From Candidatus Marivariicella framensis (GTDB taxonomy: Bacteria > Bacteroidota > Bacteroidia > Flavobacteriales > Flavobacteriaceae): 64,000 nt of DNA. Both the position numbers and the translations under genes were made by a program. This document shows, in pieces, positions 36,351-45,850 of this stretch; position 1 is the first letter of the stretch, and the number at the start of each line of letters is the position of its first letter. Below the pieces are notes generated by a model, which searched no databases, was not told the origin of the DNA, and saw only the letters and a program-made list of their open reading frames with translations. Where the stretch lies: positions 1-64,000 of the forward strand of contig CAJJCT010000023.1 in the NCBI GenBank assembly GCA_905182735.1, given 5' to 3'.

Positions 36351-37471
36351 AACAATTCTTTTAATGCTTTAAAAAATTTATCAAAATGAGTCTTTTGAAT
36401 GGTTAAAGGCGGTAAAATCCTCAATAGGTTTTTATTACCACTTCCACCAGTAAATATTTTCTTATCATAAATTAATTTTTTTCTAAGGTCACTAACTTGA
36501 AAGTCAAACTCTAAACCTAACATCAACCCTCGACCTTTAATTCTAATTACTTGAGAAATGCTTTTCGCTTTTTTAACAAAATAATCTCCCATAATTTTAG
36601 CATTTTCTTGGAGTTTCTCTCTTTTAATAACATCTAAAACAGTTATTGAAGCTGAGCACGCAAGGTAATTTCCGCCAAATGTTGTTCCTAACATTCCATA
36701 TTTAGCCTTTATATTTGGGTGAATAAGAACTCCTCCAACAGGAAAACCATTCCCCATTCCTTTTCCCATGCAAATAAAATGTGGTTCAATATTGTATTTT
36801 TGGAAGGCAAAGAATTTTCCAGATCTACCAAAACCAGACTGTACTTCGTCAGCAATTAAACAAGCTTCGTATTTCTTACACATTTTTTCTATTGATAAGA
36901 TAAATTCTTCACTTGGCTCATCTAAGCCACCATAACCCTGAATTGATTCAAATAAAACTGCGCAAACATCACCTATTTTTAATTCATTTTCTAAAGCATA
37001 AATATCATTAAGTGAAATAAACGTTACTTTTTGTTGTTGGTCTAAAGGAGAATGAAAACTTCTAAAATCTGTTGCTGCAATAGCCGCACTTGTTCTTCCA
37101 TGAAATGAATTTTTAAAGGCGATAACTCTTTTCTTTCCAGTATGCATTGAAGCAAGTTTTAATGCGTTTTCATTTGATTCAGCTCCTGAGTTACATATGA
37201 ATAATCGATAATTATAACAACCCGATAAACTTTCAATTGAATTTGCCAGTTCTTTTTGTAGAGGGTTTATTACTGAGTTTGAATAAAACCCAATTTTATT
37301 TAATTGACTAGATATGTTTTTAATATAATCTGGATGAGAATGACCTATTGAAATAACAGCATGTCCTCCATAAAGATCAAGATATTCTTTTCCATCTTTA
37401 TCATAAACAAATACATTTTTTGCTTTTGTAGGGTTAACATCATATAAAGGGTAAACATCAAATAGTTTCAT
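36347..37471 (-). CDS. argD: Acylornithine aminotransferase
   Basis: I choose the ATG at 37471 (MKLFDVYPLYDV), one base after the proC stop. A start at 37504 would overlap proC and add a tail absent from the family. The 374-residue class III aminotransferase has NSGAESNENALKLA, the PLP-binding DEVQSGFGRSG and the Schiff-base Lys in MGKGMGNGFPVG. It converts N-acylglutamate semialdehyde to N-acylornithine. It overlaps argF' by 4 bp. Confidence 0.92.
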   Translation of the reverse strand: MKLFDVYPLYDVNPTKAKNVFVYDKDGKEYLDLYGGHAVISIGHSHPDYIKNISSQLNKIGFYSNSVINPLQKELANSIESLSGCYNYRLFICNSGAESNENALKLASMHTGKKRVIAFKNSFHGRTSAAIAATDFRSFHSPLDQQQKVTFISLNDIYALENELKIGDVCAVLFESIQGYGGLDEPSEEFILSIEKMCKKYEACLIADEVQSGFGRSGKFFAFQKYNIEPHFICMGKGMGNGFPVGGVLIHPNIKAKYGMLGTTFGGNYLACSASITVLDVIKREKLQENAKIMGDYFVKKAKSISQVIRIKGRGLMLGLEFDFQVSDLRKKLIYDKKIFTGGSGNKNLLRILPPLTIQKTHFDKFFKALKELL

Positions 37472-37472
37472 A

Positions 37473-38267
37473 TTATTGTTTTGAGATTTCATTAATCTTT
37501 TCAAAAGATGCCACTATGCCTTTAATGAGAGACGAACTCAAACCTTGATGTTCCATTTCATTTAGGCCTGTTATAGTACATCCTCTTGGAGTTGTCACTT
37601 TATCAATTTCTTTTTCTGGATGGGATCCAGTATCTATTAATAAAGTAGCGGCTCCTAGTGCAGTATACATTGACATTTTCATTGATTCATTTGCATCAAA
37701 ACCTAATTGAACTCCACCTTGAGTAGTTGCTCTAATAAGTCGCATCCAGAAAGCAATTCCACTAGCACAAAGAACTGTAGCAGCTTGCATATGTTGCTCT
37801 TCAATTATAATTGAAGTTCCAAGAGCGTTAAATATTGCAGTAGCAATATCAATACGTTTCTTTCCGGTTTTATTACTACATAAACATGTCATTGACTTAC
37901 CAACAGATATAGCAGTATTTGGCATTGATCTTATAATAGGATAGTTTGTGCTAACAATAGATTCAATTCGATTAATTTTGAAACCGGTTATAGTTGATAT
38001 TATAACATGTTTTTCATTTAACAGATCTACAACTTCTTTAAGAATATTTTCAAACTGACTTGGTTGTACTGCGAAAATTAATATATCAGAGTTTGATACA
38101 GCTTCTCTATTATCATTAGTTACTGTTATATTTTGATTTTCATTCCATTTTTTCAAATCTTCACAATTTCTTTTAGTTAGATAAAGCTTAGTAATTATAT
38201 CATTGATTATAAGCCCTTTGGCAATACTCAATCCTAGATTTCCTGTCCCTATAATGGCTATTTTCAT
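37473..38267 (-). CDS. proC: Pyrroline-5-carboxylate reductase
   Basis: The 264-residue product begins with a nucleotide-binding GTGNLGLSIAKGL (7-19). It has IRSMPNTAISVGKSMT (about 113-128) and the C-terminal signature TPRGCTITGLNEME. It makes proline from pyrroline-5-carboxylate. Its place inside the arginine operon links proline to glutamate semialdehyde/ornithine metabolism, an arrangement I recall as common in Flavobacteriia. It may also scavenge pyrroline-5-carboxylate formed from ornithine. The gaps to argC (11 bp) and argD (1 bp) show cotranscription. Confidence 0.92.
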   Translation of the reverse strand: MKIAIIGTGNLGLSIAKGLIINDIITKLYLTKRNCEDLKKWNENQNITVTNDNREAVSNSDILIFAVQPSQFENILKEVVDLLNEKHVIISTITGFKINRIESIVSTNYPIIRSMPNTAISVGKSMTCLCSNKTGKKRIDIATAIFNALGTSIIIEEQHMQAATVLCASGIAFWMRLIRATTQGGVQLGFDANESMKMSMYTALGAATLLIDTGSHPEKEIDKVTTPRGCTITGLNEMEHQGLSSSLIKGIVASFEKINEISKQ

Positions 38268-38278
38268 TTTAATTCTAT

Positions 38279-39253
38279 TTAATATATACTTGATTTTAGT
38301 TTCAAACCTAAATTTTCATTCCATCCCATCATTAAATTGAGGTTTTGTACAGCTTGACCTGAAGCACCTTTTATTAAATTATCAATTACAGAGGTAATTA
38401 ATAAAAGATTTTCATGTTTATATAAATGAATAAAGCAGTTGTTAGAATTAACTACATTTTTTAAATCAATTTCATTTTCTGAGATATGTGTAAAGGGAGC
38501 ATCTAAATAAAAATCATTATATAATTTTTCAGCTTCCTTAACCGTTCCTTTATATTCAAGATAGGCTGTTGAAAAAATTCCTCGGGTAAAATCACCCCTA
38601 TGGGGAAGAAAAATAAGATTTGTCTCATTATTTTGAAGACTTGAAAGTGTTTCAGTAATTTCTCCCAAATGTTGATGAGCAAAAGGCTTGTACCACGAAA
38701 GATTATTATTCCTCCAACTAAAATGTTTTGTTGAAGAGAATTGGGCTCCAGCTCCAGTACTACCAGTAGTAGCATTGACATGAACCTTACTATTAAGTAG
38801 TCTGTGTTTTGCTAAAGGTAATAATGCTAACTGAATTACAGTTGCAAAGCACCCTGGATTAGATATAGCATTTGCAGCTTTAATATTTTCTTTTTTATAT
38901 TCTGGTAGCCCATAAACAAATTTTCTTCCTTTAAACGTATTGTCTTGCTTTAAACGAAAATCATTACTTAAATCAATAATTATAGTAGAATCAGAAAAAA
39001 TGTTATCCTCTAAAAATTTAAAAGATTTTCCATGCCCTAAACAAAGAAAAACTACCTCAACTTGTTCATTAATTTTATTTGTAAAACATAAGATAGTACT
39101 CCCTAATAAATCAGGGTGAGTATCACTTATAAGTTTGTTTTGCTTAGTCCTGCTATAAACAAATTCTAATTCTATTTTTGGATGATTGATTAATAATCGA
39201 ATTAATTCTCCACCTGTATAACCAGATCCTCCAATAATTCCTGCTGTTTTCAT
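38279..39253 (-). CDS. argC: N-acetyl-gamma-glutamyl-phosphate reductase
   Basis: The 324-residue enzyme has an N-terminal GGSGYTGGELIRLL dinucleotide-binding motif, the catalytic Cys in SNPGCFATVIQLAL (about 133-146) and the conserved HQHLGEI. It reduces the acyl-glutamyl phosphate made by ArgB to the semialdehyde. The start overlaps the argG stop (ATGA). It is full length with no frame problem. Confidence 0.93.
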   Translation of the reverse strand: MKTAGIIGGSGYTGGELIRLLINHPKIELEFVYSRTKQNKLISDTHPDLLGSTILCFTNKINEQVEVVFLCLGHGKSFKFLEDNIFSDSTIIIDLSNDFRLKQDNTFKGRKFVYGLPEYKKENIKAANAISNPGCFATVIQLALLPLAKHRLLNSKVHVNATTGSTGAGAQFSSTKHFSWRNNNLSWYKPFAHQHLGEITETLSSLQNNETNLIFLPHRGDFTRGIFSTAYLEYKGTVKEAEKLYNDFYLDAPFTHISENEIDLKNVVNSNNCFIHLYKHENLLLITSVIDNLIKGASGQAVQNLNLMMGWNENLGLKLKSSIY

Positions 39254-40434
39254 TCTTTGTTATTTATGCTTTTATGAATTTTATGTGCGTTTGACGTTAT
39301 TTTTATAAAACCTTTTGCATCAATTGCCGACCAGTTCTTATTCATTTCTCCATAGTCTCCAAATGACGTATTCATTAAATCATTTTTAGATTTAATACCT
39401 TCCAGTTCGAATCTATAAGGGTGAAGCTTTAAAAAAACTTTCCCATTAACAGTTTTTTGACTCTTTTGTAAAAAGGCTTCTATATCTCTCATAACTGGAT
39501 CTAGATAGTTTCCTTCATGTAAAAGCATTCCATAAAAATTTGCTAATTGCTCTTTTTGAAATTGTTGCCATTTAGATAGGGTATGCTTTTCTAATAAATG
39601 ATGAGCATTGATTATTATTAGAGGAGCTGCTGCTTCAAATCCAACACGCCCTTTAATACCTATAATAGTATCACCTACATGAATACCTCTTCCAATAGCA
39701 AAACCTTTAGCTATTTTTTGTAGCTTATTAATTAAAATAACAGAATCACCTTCTTTTCCATTTAATGCTACCACCTGTCCATTATTAAACTCAAGGGTTA
39801 TTTTTTTTGATTCTGTCTCAACTAATTGACTTGGATAAGCCTTTTCAGGTAAGCCGTTAAGTGAAGTCAAAGTTTCGTTACCCCCAACACTAGTACCCCA
39901 TAAACCTTGATTTATAGAATATTGAGCATTTTTCCATGAAATGTTAATTCCATTTAATTTCAAGTATTTAATTTCATCTTTTCTACATAATCTTTGATCT
40001 CTAATTGGAGTAATTATTTCTATATTAGGTGCTAATATTTGAAAAATTAAATCAAAACGTACTTGATCGTTTCCAGCGCCCGTACTTCCATGTGCAACAT
40101 ATTTAGCATCTATACTTTTAGCATAGTTAATTACTTCAATTGCTTGAATAATTCTTTCTGAACTAACAGATAACGGGTAAGTATTATTTTTTAAAACATT
40201 TCCAAATATTAAGTATTTTATAATTTTCTCATAAAATGAATTTAGAGCGTTAATTGATTCATAGTATTTTGCACCAAGTTTAATGGCTTTATTTTTTTGT
40301 TTCCTTATGTCATTTGTTGTGAAACCACCTGTGTTTATTGAAACTGCATGGACCTGGTAGCCTTCTTGAGAAAGCTTCATTATACAATAAGATGTATCAA
40401 GACCACCACTATAGGCAAGAACTAGTTTTTTCAT
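39250..40434 (-). CDS. argG: Argininosuccinate synthase
   Basis: The start at 40434 (MKKLVLAYSGGLDTS) places the family N-terminus exactly and lies 1 bp after the GNAT stop. An upstream in-frame extension to 40512 lies inside the GNAT gene and is not real. The 394-residue product has the PP-loop AYSGGLDTS, GSTGAGNDQVRF and YPSQLVETESK. It joins citrulline and aspartate using ATP. It is more divergent in its C-terminal part than the E. coli form but keeps the motifs. Confidence 0.93.
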   Translation of the reverse strand: MKKLVLAYSGGLDTSYCIMKLSQEGYQVHAVSINTGGFTTNDIRKQKNKAIKLGAKYYESINALNSFYEKIIKYLIFGNVLKNNTYPLSVSSERIIQAIEVINYAKSIDAKYVAHGSTGAGNDQVRFDLIFQILAPNIEIITPIRDQRLCRKDEIKYLKLNGINISWKNAQYSINQGLWGTSVGGNETLTSLNGLPEKAYPSQLVETESKKITLEFNNGQVVALNGKEGDSVILINKLQKIAKGFAIGRGIHVGDTIIGIKGRVGFEAAAPLIIINAHHLLEKHTLSKWQQFQKEQLANFYGMLLHEGNYLDPVMRDIEAFLQKSQKTVNGKVFLKLHPYRFELEGIKSKNDLMNTSFGDYGEMNKNWSAIDAKGFIKITSNAHKIHKSINNKE

Positions 40435-40435
40435 T

Positions 40436-40966
40436 TTACTTTTTTTTATTGGACTCATATAGCATACCTGTGCAAAGACATAATTTTCTTTCGGTTCGAT
40501 TAAGCACATCATAATTCTTACATGTCTGACATCCTTTCCAAAATTCAGGGTTTTTAGTTAGCTCAGAAAAATGAACGGGTTTATAGCCTAGTTCATAATT
40601 TATTTTCATAACAGCTTGACCTGTGGTTATTCCAAATAATTTTGCTATTGGAAATTTTTTTCTAGAAAGTTCAAAAATCTTTTTTTTAATTTTCCTAGCT
40701 AAACCTTTGCCTCTAAATTTTGGATCAACAATTAAACCAGAATGAGCTACATAATCACCATGATCCCATATTTCTATATAGCAAAACCCTGCAAATTCAT
40801 TATTTATCGAAGCAATGACTGAATTTCCTTTTTCTATCTTTTCAGAAATATATGCAGGGGATCTTCTTGCTATACCGGTGCCTCTAACTTTTGCTGAAGC
40901 ATCAATGCAAGCTGAAATTTTATTTGCATGATGTAGATGTGTCGGATTTGAAATTTCAATATCCAT
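40436..40966 (-). CDS. GNAT acetyltransferase heading the arginine operon, candidate N-acylglutamate synthase
   Basis: The 176-residue protein has the GNAT core: SGLIVDPKFRGKGLARKIKK holds the acetyl-CoA pyrophosphate loop RGKGLA (about 89-94), followed by FGITTGQAVMKINYELGY. The C-terminus adds a small Cys cluster (CQTCKNYDVLNRTERKLCLC, four Cys around 150-168) that could bind a metal. No other enzyme for the first step of arginine synthesis is in the operon, so this gene probably acylates glutamate. That is inference from position, since its sequence does not resemble E. coli ArgA by eye. First gene of the operon. Confidence 0.75.
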   Translation of the reverse strand: MDIEISNPTHLHHANKISACIDASAKVRGTGIARRSPAYISEKIEKGNSVIASINNEFAGFCYIEIWDHGDYVAHSGLIVDPKFRGKGLARKIKKKIFELSRKKFPIAKLFGITTGQAVMKINYELGYKPVHFSELTKNPEFWKGCQTCKNYDVLNRTERKLCLCTGMLYESNKKK

Positions 40967-41322
40967 GATTAGAAAAAATAATAATTAATAAAAAAGTTGA
41001 AAATTTTTTAGGAACCGGACTCACCTAGATTCCATATATATGTAATGCCCTTAGGCGGGACGTTGAAAGTTAGGGCGTCCAGAGATAAATAATATGCGAG
41101 AAATTGATAAAAATTTCATGACGTCAAATATCATAATAATAATTTAATAAACTCAATTCCTATTTATTTTTATCATATTATTTATTTTTAGCTATTTAAT
41201 TTAATTATGTTTAAAAAAATCTTTGATTTAGTATGTTTTTTCAACAAAACTTTCATTTATATAAGTTTTAATTACAATATTAAATTCATAAAACGTCTAT
41301 TAATAGTTAATTTTGCTCTTAG
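40967..41322. other. Divergent gap between the arginine operon and tilS
   Basis: This 356-bp region must hold promoters for both directions. Most of it is very AT-rich. An island of G+C-rich sequence at 41009-41085 is described separately as a possible structured leader. I found no tRNA or ORF in it. Confidence 0.6.
41009..41085 (-). ncRNA. Candidate structured leader RNA of the arginine operon
   Basis: In a nearly pure A/T gap, this 77-nt block is G+C-rich and holds two helices: GGACG/CGTCC (41058-41062 with 41076-41080) and CCCT/AGGG (41048-41051 with 41072-41075). Their order is that of an H-type pseudoknot, since the second helix pairs the loop of the first with flanking sequence. A third weak hairpin uses TAGG/CCTA (41009-41012 with 41024-41027). 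It lies 43 bp before the first operon gene on the same strand, so a leader or regulatory element is likely. It matches no riboswitch class I recognise. Confidence 0.45.
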
Positions 41323-42621
41323 ATGAGTATAAAATCTTTAAAAATAGAAGACTTATATCCGCAGCTCAAGAATAAAAAATCTCTTTTAGCTGTAAGTGGA
41401 GGAGTTGACAGTATTGTTCTAACGCATTTATTTTCTAATTCAAAATTTAAGTTTTGTATTGCGCATTGTAATTACAATCTAAGAGGAAAGCATAGTGACA
41501 ACGATGCTATTTTAGTTAAAAATTTAGCAAATAGTTTAGATGTTGATTTATTTCTTAAAAAAGTTGACACTATTGAATATTCTAAGAAAAACAAGTGTTC
41601 AATTCAAATGGCCGCTAGAGACATTAGGTATAATTGGTTTAATGATTTATTAATTGAGAATGACATTTCTTGCGTAATAACTGCACATCATCTAAATGAT
41701 CAATTAGAAACATTTTTAATTAACATCAGCAGGGGTAGTGGTATAAACGGTTTGATTGGTATACCTGAAACAAATAAATTAATAAGACCACTATTGAATT
41801 ACACCAAGGAAGAGCTCTTAGCATATGCTAATGAAAATAATCTTAAATGGAATGAAGATAAAAGTAATTTAAAGAATGATTATTTAAGAAACTCAATAAG
41901 GAATTTAGTTATTCCAGAATGGAAAAAGATCATACCTGATCTTGAAAAATATTTTCAAAAAACTATCAATCATATTGGTGATGCTAGCAAAGCATTAAAT
42001 ATTCAAATAGATGATTTTAAAAAAAATTTTTTTATAAATATTGAAACAGGTATTAAAATAGACCTTAAGGATATAAACAAGCTAAGTCCTAAAGAATTTT
42101 TTTTACATGCAATTTTTAAACAATACGGATTTATTCATCCATTGGAGTTGGAAAAATTGATTAACTCGTCTCCAGGCAAATTAATATCTTCTGACTCTCA
42201 CGAATTGTTAAGAGATCGCGAATGTCTTATTTTAAGAAAAAAAATAGAACAAATTAAAATGTCTCATGAAATTAATTTAATTCCACAAAAGTTGAAATTT
42301 CCATTTAATATTGAAATAAGTCTAGAGCCACTTCATGATATAATTAATTCAATTGAAGTTGATCCTTCATTGCTAAACTCGATATTAGAAATTAAGAAGC
42401 CTTATGTTGGCGCATATTTTTATCCAACAGGAATGTCTGGTAGAAAAAAATTGAGTAAATATTTTAAAGATGAAAAATTTTCTTCATTTGAAAAAGAAAA
42501 TCAATGGATTTTAACTTCTAATAATATGGTTGTATGGGTTATTGGAAAAAGAGCAGACAGAAGGTTTTTATCTAATATAAATTCAAATAAAAGGATGTAT
42601 ATTCGTATCGATTTATCATAG
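41323..42621 (+). CDS. tilS: tRNA(Ile)-lysidine synthase
   Basis: The 432-residue protein has the PP-loop motif SGGVDS (25-30), HCNYNLRGKHSDND (about 48-61), and the TilS-specific HHLNDQLETFLINISRGSGI segment near 125-145. It also has an extended C-terminal region ending in a SGRKKLSKYFKDEK motif (residue about 370 onward). It modifies cytidine 34 of tRNA-Ile(CAU) to lysidine so AUA codons are read. Start ATG at 41323. It is followed after 4 bp by dsbD, so the two genes are cotranscribed. Confidence 0.93.
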   Translation: MSIKSLKIEDLYPQLKNKKSLLAVSGGVDSIVLTHLFSNSKFKFCIAHCNYNLRGKHSDNDAILVKNLANSLDVDLFLKKVDTIEYSKKNKCSIQMAARDIRYNWFNDLLIENDISCVITAHHLNDQLETFLINISRGSGINGLIGIPETNKLIRPLLNYTKEELLAYANENNLKWNEDKSNLKNDYLRNSIRNLVIPEWKKIIPDLEKYFQKTINHIGDASKALNIQIDDFKKNFFINIETGIKIDLKDINKLSPKEFFLHAIFKQYGFIHPLELEKLINSSPGKLISSDSHELLRDRECLILRKKIEQIKMSHEINLIPQKLKFPFNIEISLEPLHDIINSIEVDPSLLNSILEIKKPYVGAYFYPTGMSGRKKLSKYFKDEKFSSFEKENQWILTSNNMVVWVIGKRADRRFLSNINSNKRMYIRIDLS

Positions 42622-42625
42622 AAAA

Positions 42626-44581
42626 ATGCAAAGATTACTTCTACTTTTTTTTGTAATATCATTAAATTTATTAAAATCTCAAGATGCAATAGAGCCTGTA
42701 AAATGGAACTTTAGTTATGAGGTGATAAGTGATTCGACCATAGCTTTAAAGTTTGAAGCCAAGATTGAGGATAATTGGCATATGTACTCCCAATTTATAG
42801 AAAACGAACCACCTCTTTCAACAATGTTTTTATTTGAAGAAGAGCCATATAGTTCAATACTAAAAGTTAGTGAAGGAGAAAGCATTATTTCATATGATCC
42901 TATTTTTGAAAAAGATTTAAAATATTTTGAAAAGAATGCTTTATTTGAACTCGAAATTCAAATTAATGATTCCATAGACTCAATATCAGGTACAGTTGAA
43001 TATCAAGCATGTGATGATAAATTGTGCGTATTTAGGTCTGAACCATTTAATTTCAGTCTCAAAAATAATGTTGTATCAAAAAGTGTTTCAATTGATGAAA
43101 AAAGTATATCCATAGCCAATTCTTTAAAATTAAATTTATCTGAATCGGAATATTTAACAAATAATAAAAATAATAATTCAAATAAAAGTAATTGGAAAAT
43201 ATTTATGTTAGGAATGTTAGGAGGTATTCTAGCCTTATTAACTCCTTGTGTGTTTCCAATGATTCCTCTTACAGTTTCATATTTTATTAAAAATGTAAAA
43301 TCAAGATCAAAAGGGGTGAAAGATTCTTTTATATATTCATTTTTTATAATTCTTATATACGTTTTATTAAGTCTTCCATTTCATCTATTTGACTCTTTAG
43401 ATCCTGAAATATTAAATGTAATTGCAACTAATGTTGTTGTTAATTTAATATTCTTTTTTGTGTTTATATTTTTTGCTTTTTCATTTTTCGGATTTTACGA
43501 ACTTACTTTGCCTAATAAATGGTCTAATTTTTCTGATTCTGCATCTTCAAAATGGAAAGGTGTAATGGGTTTATTCTTCATGGCTTTAACATTGTCAATT
43601 GTTTCTTTTTCATGTACTGGACCAATATTAGGTTCTTTGTTAGCAGGATCGCTAACATCTGATGGTGGTGCAGCACAATTATCATTTGGTATGCTTGGTT
43701 TTGGGATAGCCTTGGCGTTGCCTTTTGGCTTGTTCTCTTTGTTTCCAAAAAGCTTAAAGCTTATTCCTAAATCTGGCACCTGGCTTAACACAACAAATAT
43801 TGTTATTGGCTTTATTGAACTGGCTTTAGCTTTAAAGTTTTTATCAAATGCAGATTTAGTTTCTCATTGGGGAATATTAAAACGTGAAGTTTTTGTATCA
43901 ATATGGGCATTAATATCTTTGCTAACAGCACTATATTTATTTGGAATATTTCATTTTCCACATGAGGTTAAACATAAAATAAAAATTTTTAGAAAATCAA
44001 TTGGATTATTTTTTGTTTTCTTCACCATATACCTTGTTCAGGGTTTATTAGTAAAAGGAAATAACTTAAAGTTATTAAGTGGCTTTCCTCCTCCACTTTT
44101 TTATAGTATAAATGACTCAAATAACGAATGTCCTCTTAATTTAGATTGCAATAAAGATTTTTTTGATGGTCGAGTTATTGCTGAGAAGACAAATAAACCA
44201 ATTCTAATTGACTTTACTGGTTGGGCTTGTGTCAATTGTAGAAGAATGGAAGAAAATGTTTGGTCTGACCCACAAGTATTTGAAATTTTAAATAATGAGA
44301 TAGTATTAGTTTCGCTTTATGTAGATGATAGAAATGAATTGATAAAAGAAAATCAATTTAGTATAAAACGATTAAATGGAACATTGAAAAATATTAAAAC
44401 TATTGGACAAAAGTGGTCAACTTTTCAATATTTAAATTTTAAAACAGCATCACAGCCATTTTATGTTTTAATAACCTCTGATGGAGAGCTGCTAAACGAT
44501 CCTATTCAATATGCAGATAAAACTGTATTTAAAAACTGGTTGAATAAAGGATTGGAAAACTTTAATAAAAATCGACTTTAA
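42626..44581 (+). CDS. dsbD: Thiol:disulfide interchange protein DsbD
   Basis: The 651-residue protein has a signal peptide (1-18) and an N-terminal DsbD-alpha-like domain with a CDDKLC pair (C129/C134). An eight-helix membrane domain carries the redox Cys pair at C208 (LTPCVFPM) and C330 (FSCTGP). The C-terminal thioredoxin-like domain has GWACVNCRRME (C535/C538). It passes reducing power from the cytoplasm to periplasmic thioredoxin-like proteins, including cytochrome c maturation. All six expected cysteines are present. It starts 4 bp after tilS. Confidence 0.93.
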   Translation: MQRLLLLFFVISLNLLKSQDAIEPVKWNFSYEVISDSTIALKFEAKIEDNWHMYSQFIENEPPLSTMFLFEEEPYSSILKVSEGESIISYDPIFEKDLKYFEKNALFELEIQINDSIDSISGTVEYQACDDKLCVFRSEPFNFSLKNNVVSKSVSIDEKSISIANSLKLNLSESEYLTNNKNNNSNKSNWKIFMLGMLGGILALLTPCVFPMIPLTVSYFIKNVKSRSKGVKDSFIYSFFIILIYVLLSLPFHLFDSLDPEILNVIATNVVVNLIFFFVFIFFAFSFFGFYELTLPNKWSNFSDSASSKWKGVMGLFFMALTLSIVSFSCTGPILGSLLAGSLTSDGGAAQLSFGMLGFGIALALPFGLFSLFPKSLKLIPKSGTWLNTTNIVIGFIELALALKFLSNADLVSHWGILKREVFVSIWALISLLTALYLFGIFHFPHEVKHKIKIFRKSIGLFFVFFTIYLVQGLLVKGNNLKLLSGFPPPLFYSINDSNNECPLNLDCNKDFFDGRVIAEKTNKPILIDFTGWACVNCRRMEENVWSDPQVFEILNNEIVLVSLYVDDRNELIKENQFSIKRLNGTLKNIKTIGQKWSTFQYLNFKTASQPFYVLITSDGELLNDPIQYADKTVFKNWLNKGLENFNKNRL

Positions 44582-44587
44582 TAGGTT

Positions 44588-45698
44588 TTATATTTCGTCA
44601 TCATCATTATTTTTCTGTCCCATATACATTAAATATCCTTTTAGAAACTTATCGATTGAACCATTCATTACAGCATCTACATCGTTAGTTTCAACCTTAG
44701 ACCTGACATCTTTTATTAACTTATAGGGATGCATCACATAATTTCTTATTTGTGAACCCCATTCAATTTTCATTTTTGATGACTCTATTTCTTCTCTTGC
44801 AGACATTTTCTTTTGTAATTCAATTTCATATAATTGAGATTTGAGTAACTGCATTGCTTTTCCTTTATTTTCTAGCTGAGATCTTGTTTCTGAGTTTTCA
44901 ATAACTATTCCTGATGGTTTGTGTCTTAATCTAACAGCTGTTTCAACTTTATTCACATTTTGCCCTCCAGCTCCACTTGAACGCATAGTTTCCCAGGTTA
45001 TGTCTGAAGAATTTATAATTATTTCAATTGTATCGTCAACCAAGGGGTAGACATAAACAGAAGCAAAAGAAGTATGTCTTTTAGCGTTGCTGTCAAAAGG
45101 AGAAATTCTAACTAATCTATGAACTCCATTCTCACTTTTTAACCATCCAAAGGCGAATTCACCTTGCAATTCAATAGTTACTGTTTTAACTCCAGCTACA
45201 TCTCCTGCCTGATGATTTAGTTCTTTTAATTTAAATCCATTTTTTTCCCCCCACATTAAATACATTCTCATTAACATTTCTGCCCAATCACAACTTTCCG
45301 TACCACCAGCTCCAGCAGTTATTTGAAGTATTGCAGAAAGATTATCTCCTTCATCAGACAACATGTTCTTAAACTCTAATTTCTCAAAAAGCTCTATGAT
45401 TTCTTTGTATAAGTCATCCAGCTCATTCTGGCTAGCCTCTCCATCGCTTAAAAATTCTAATAAAATTTCTAATTCTTCCAATTTATCTCGAATTAGGTTA
45501 TAATCTATAACCCATTTTTTTTGAGATTGAAGTTCACGCATAAATGATTCTGCATCTTCAGGATTATTCCAAAAATTTGGAGATAAAGTTTTTTCCTCTT
45601 TATTTGAAATTTCTATTTCCTTTGCAGGTATGTCAAAGATACCTCCTTAACGCGCCAAGGCGATCTATAAGCTCTTTAAATATTTCTGTAGTGAGCAT
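44588..45698 (-). CDS. prfB: Peptide chain release factor 2, with programmed +1 frameshift
   Basis: The gene reads as two frames. The first runs from ATG 45698 through 21 codons ([10 protein letters not shown]...RRYL) and meets a TGA at 45633-45635. The rest (45634 down to 44588, about 348 residues) is in the +1 frame. The join has the classic signal AGGAGG TAT CTT TGA C, so translating ribosomes slip on CTT at low RF2 levels and make a full-length product of about 369 residues. The GGQ motif in [11 protein letters not shown] and [13 protein letters not shown] confirm RF2. Calling only the downstream frame would drop the N-terminus. Confidence 0.96.
45632..45650 (-). promoter_or_regulatory. 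prfB programmed +1 frameshift site
   Basis: Read on the minus strand: internal Shine-Dalgarno-like AGGAGG, a 3-nt spacer, slippery CTT, then TGA C. The order and spacing match the conserved autoregulatory RF2 frameshift site. A strong SD-like sequence in a genome where start-site SDs are weak is notable. Confidence 0.95.
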
Positions 45699-45850
45699 GT
45701 TTTAAAAGTTGTTTAGCTAAAGTAATTTACTTTATTGGTATTATCGATCTAAGCTTAGCTTTTATTATACGATTAATAAAAATTTTTATTAATATAAAAT
45801 GTAAACCTACATGTCTCTATTTTTATTAGTTTTATTTAAAATCAATATAA

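Noticed and set aside
40436-40512. N-terminal extension of argG reaching into the GNAT gene
   Set aside because: The argG family start (MKKLVLAYSGGLDTS) is at 40434. The extension is GNAT coding sequence in another frame.
43495-43791. 98-codon antisense frame in dsbD, and similar long shadows at 6508, 53063, 54612 and 59439
   Set aside because: Each lies wholly within a well-supported gene, with composition and repeats expected from the opposite strand or shifted frame.
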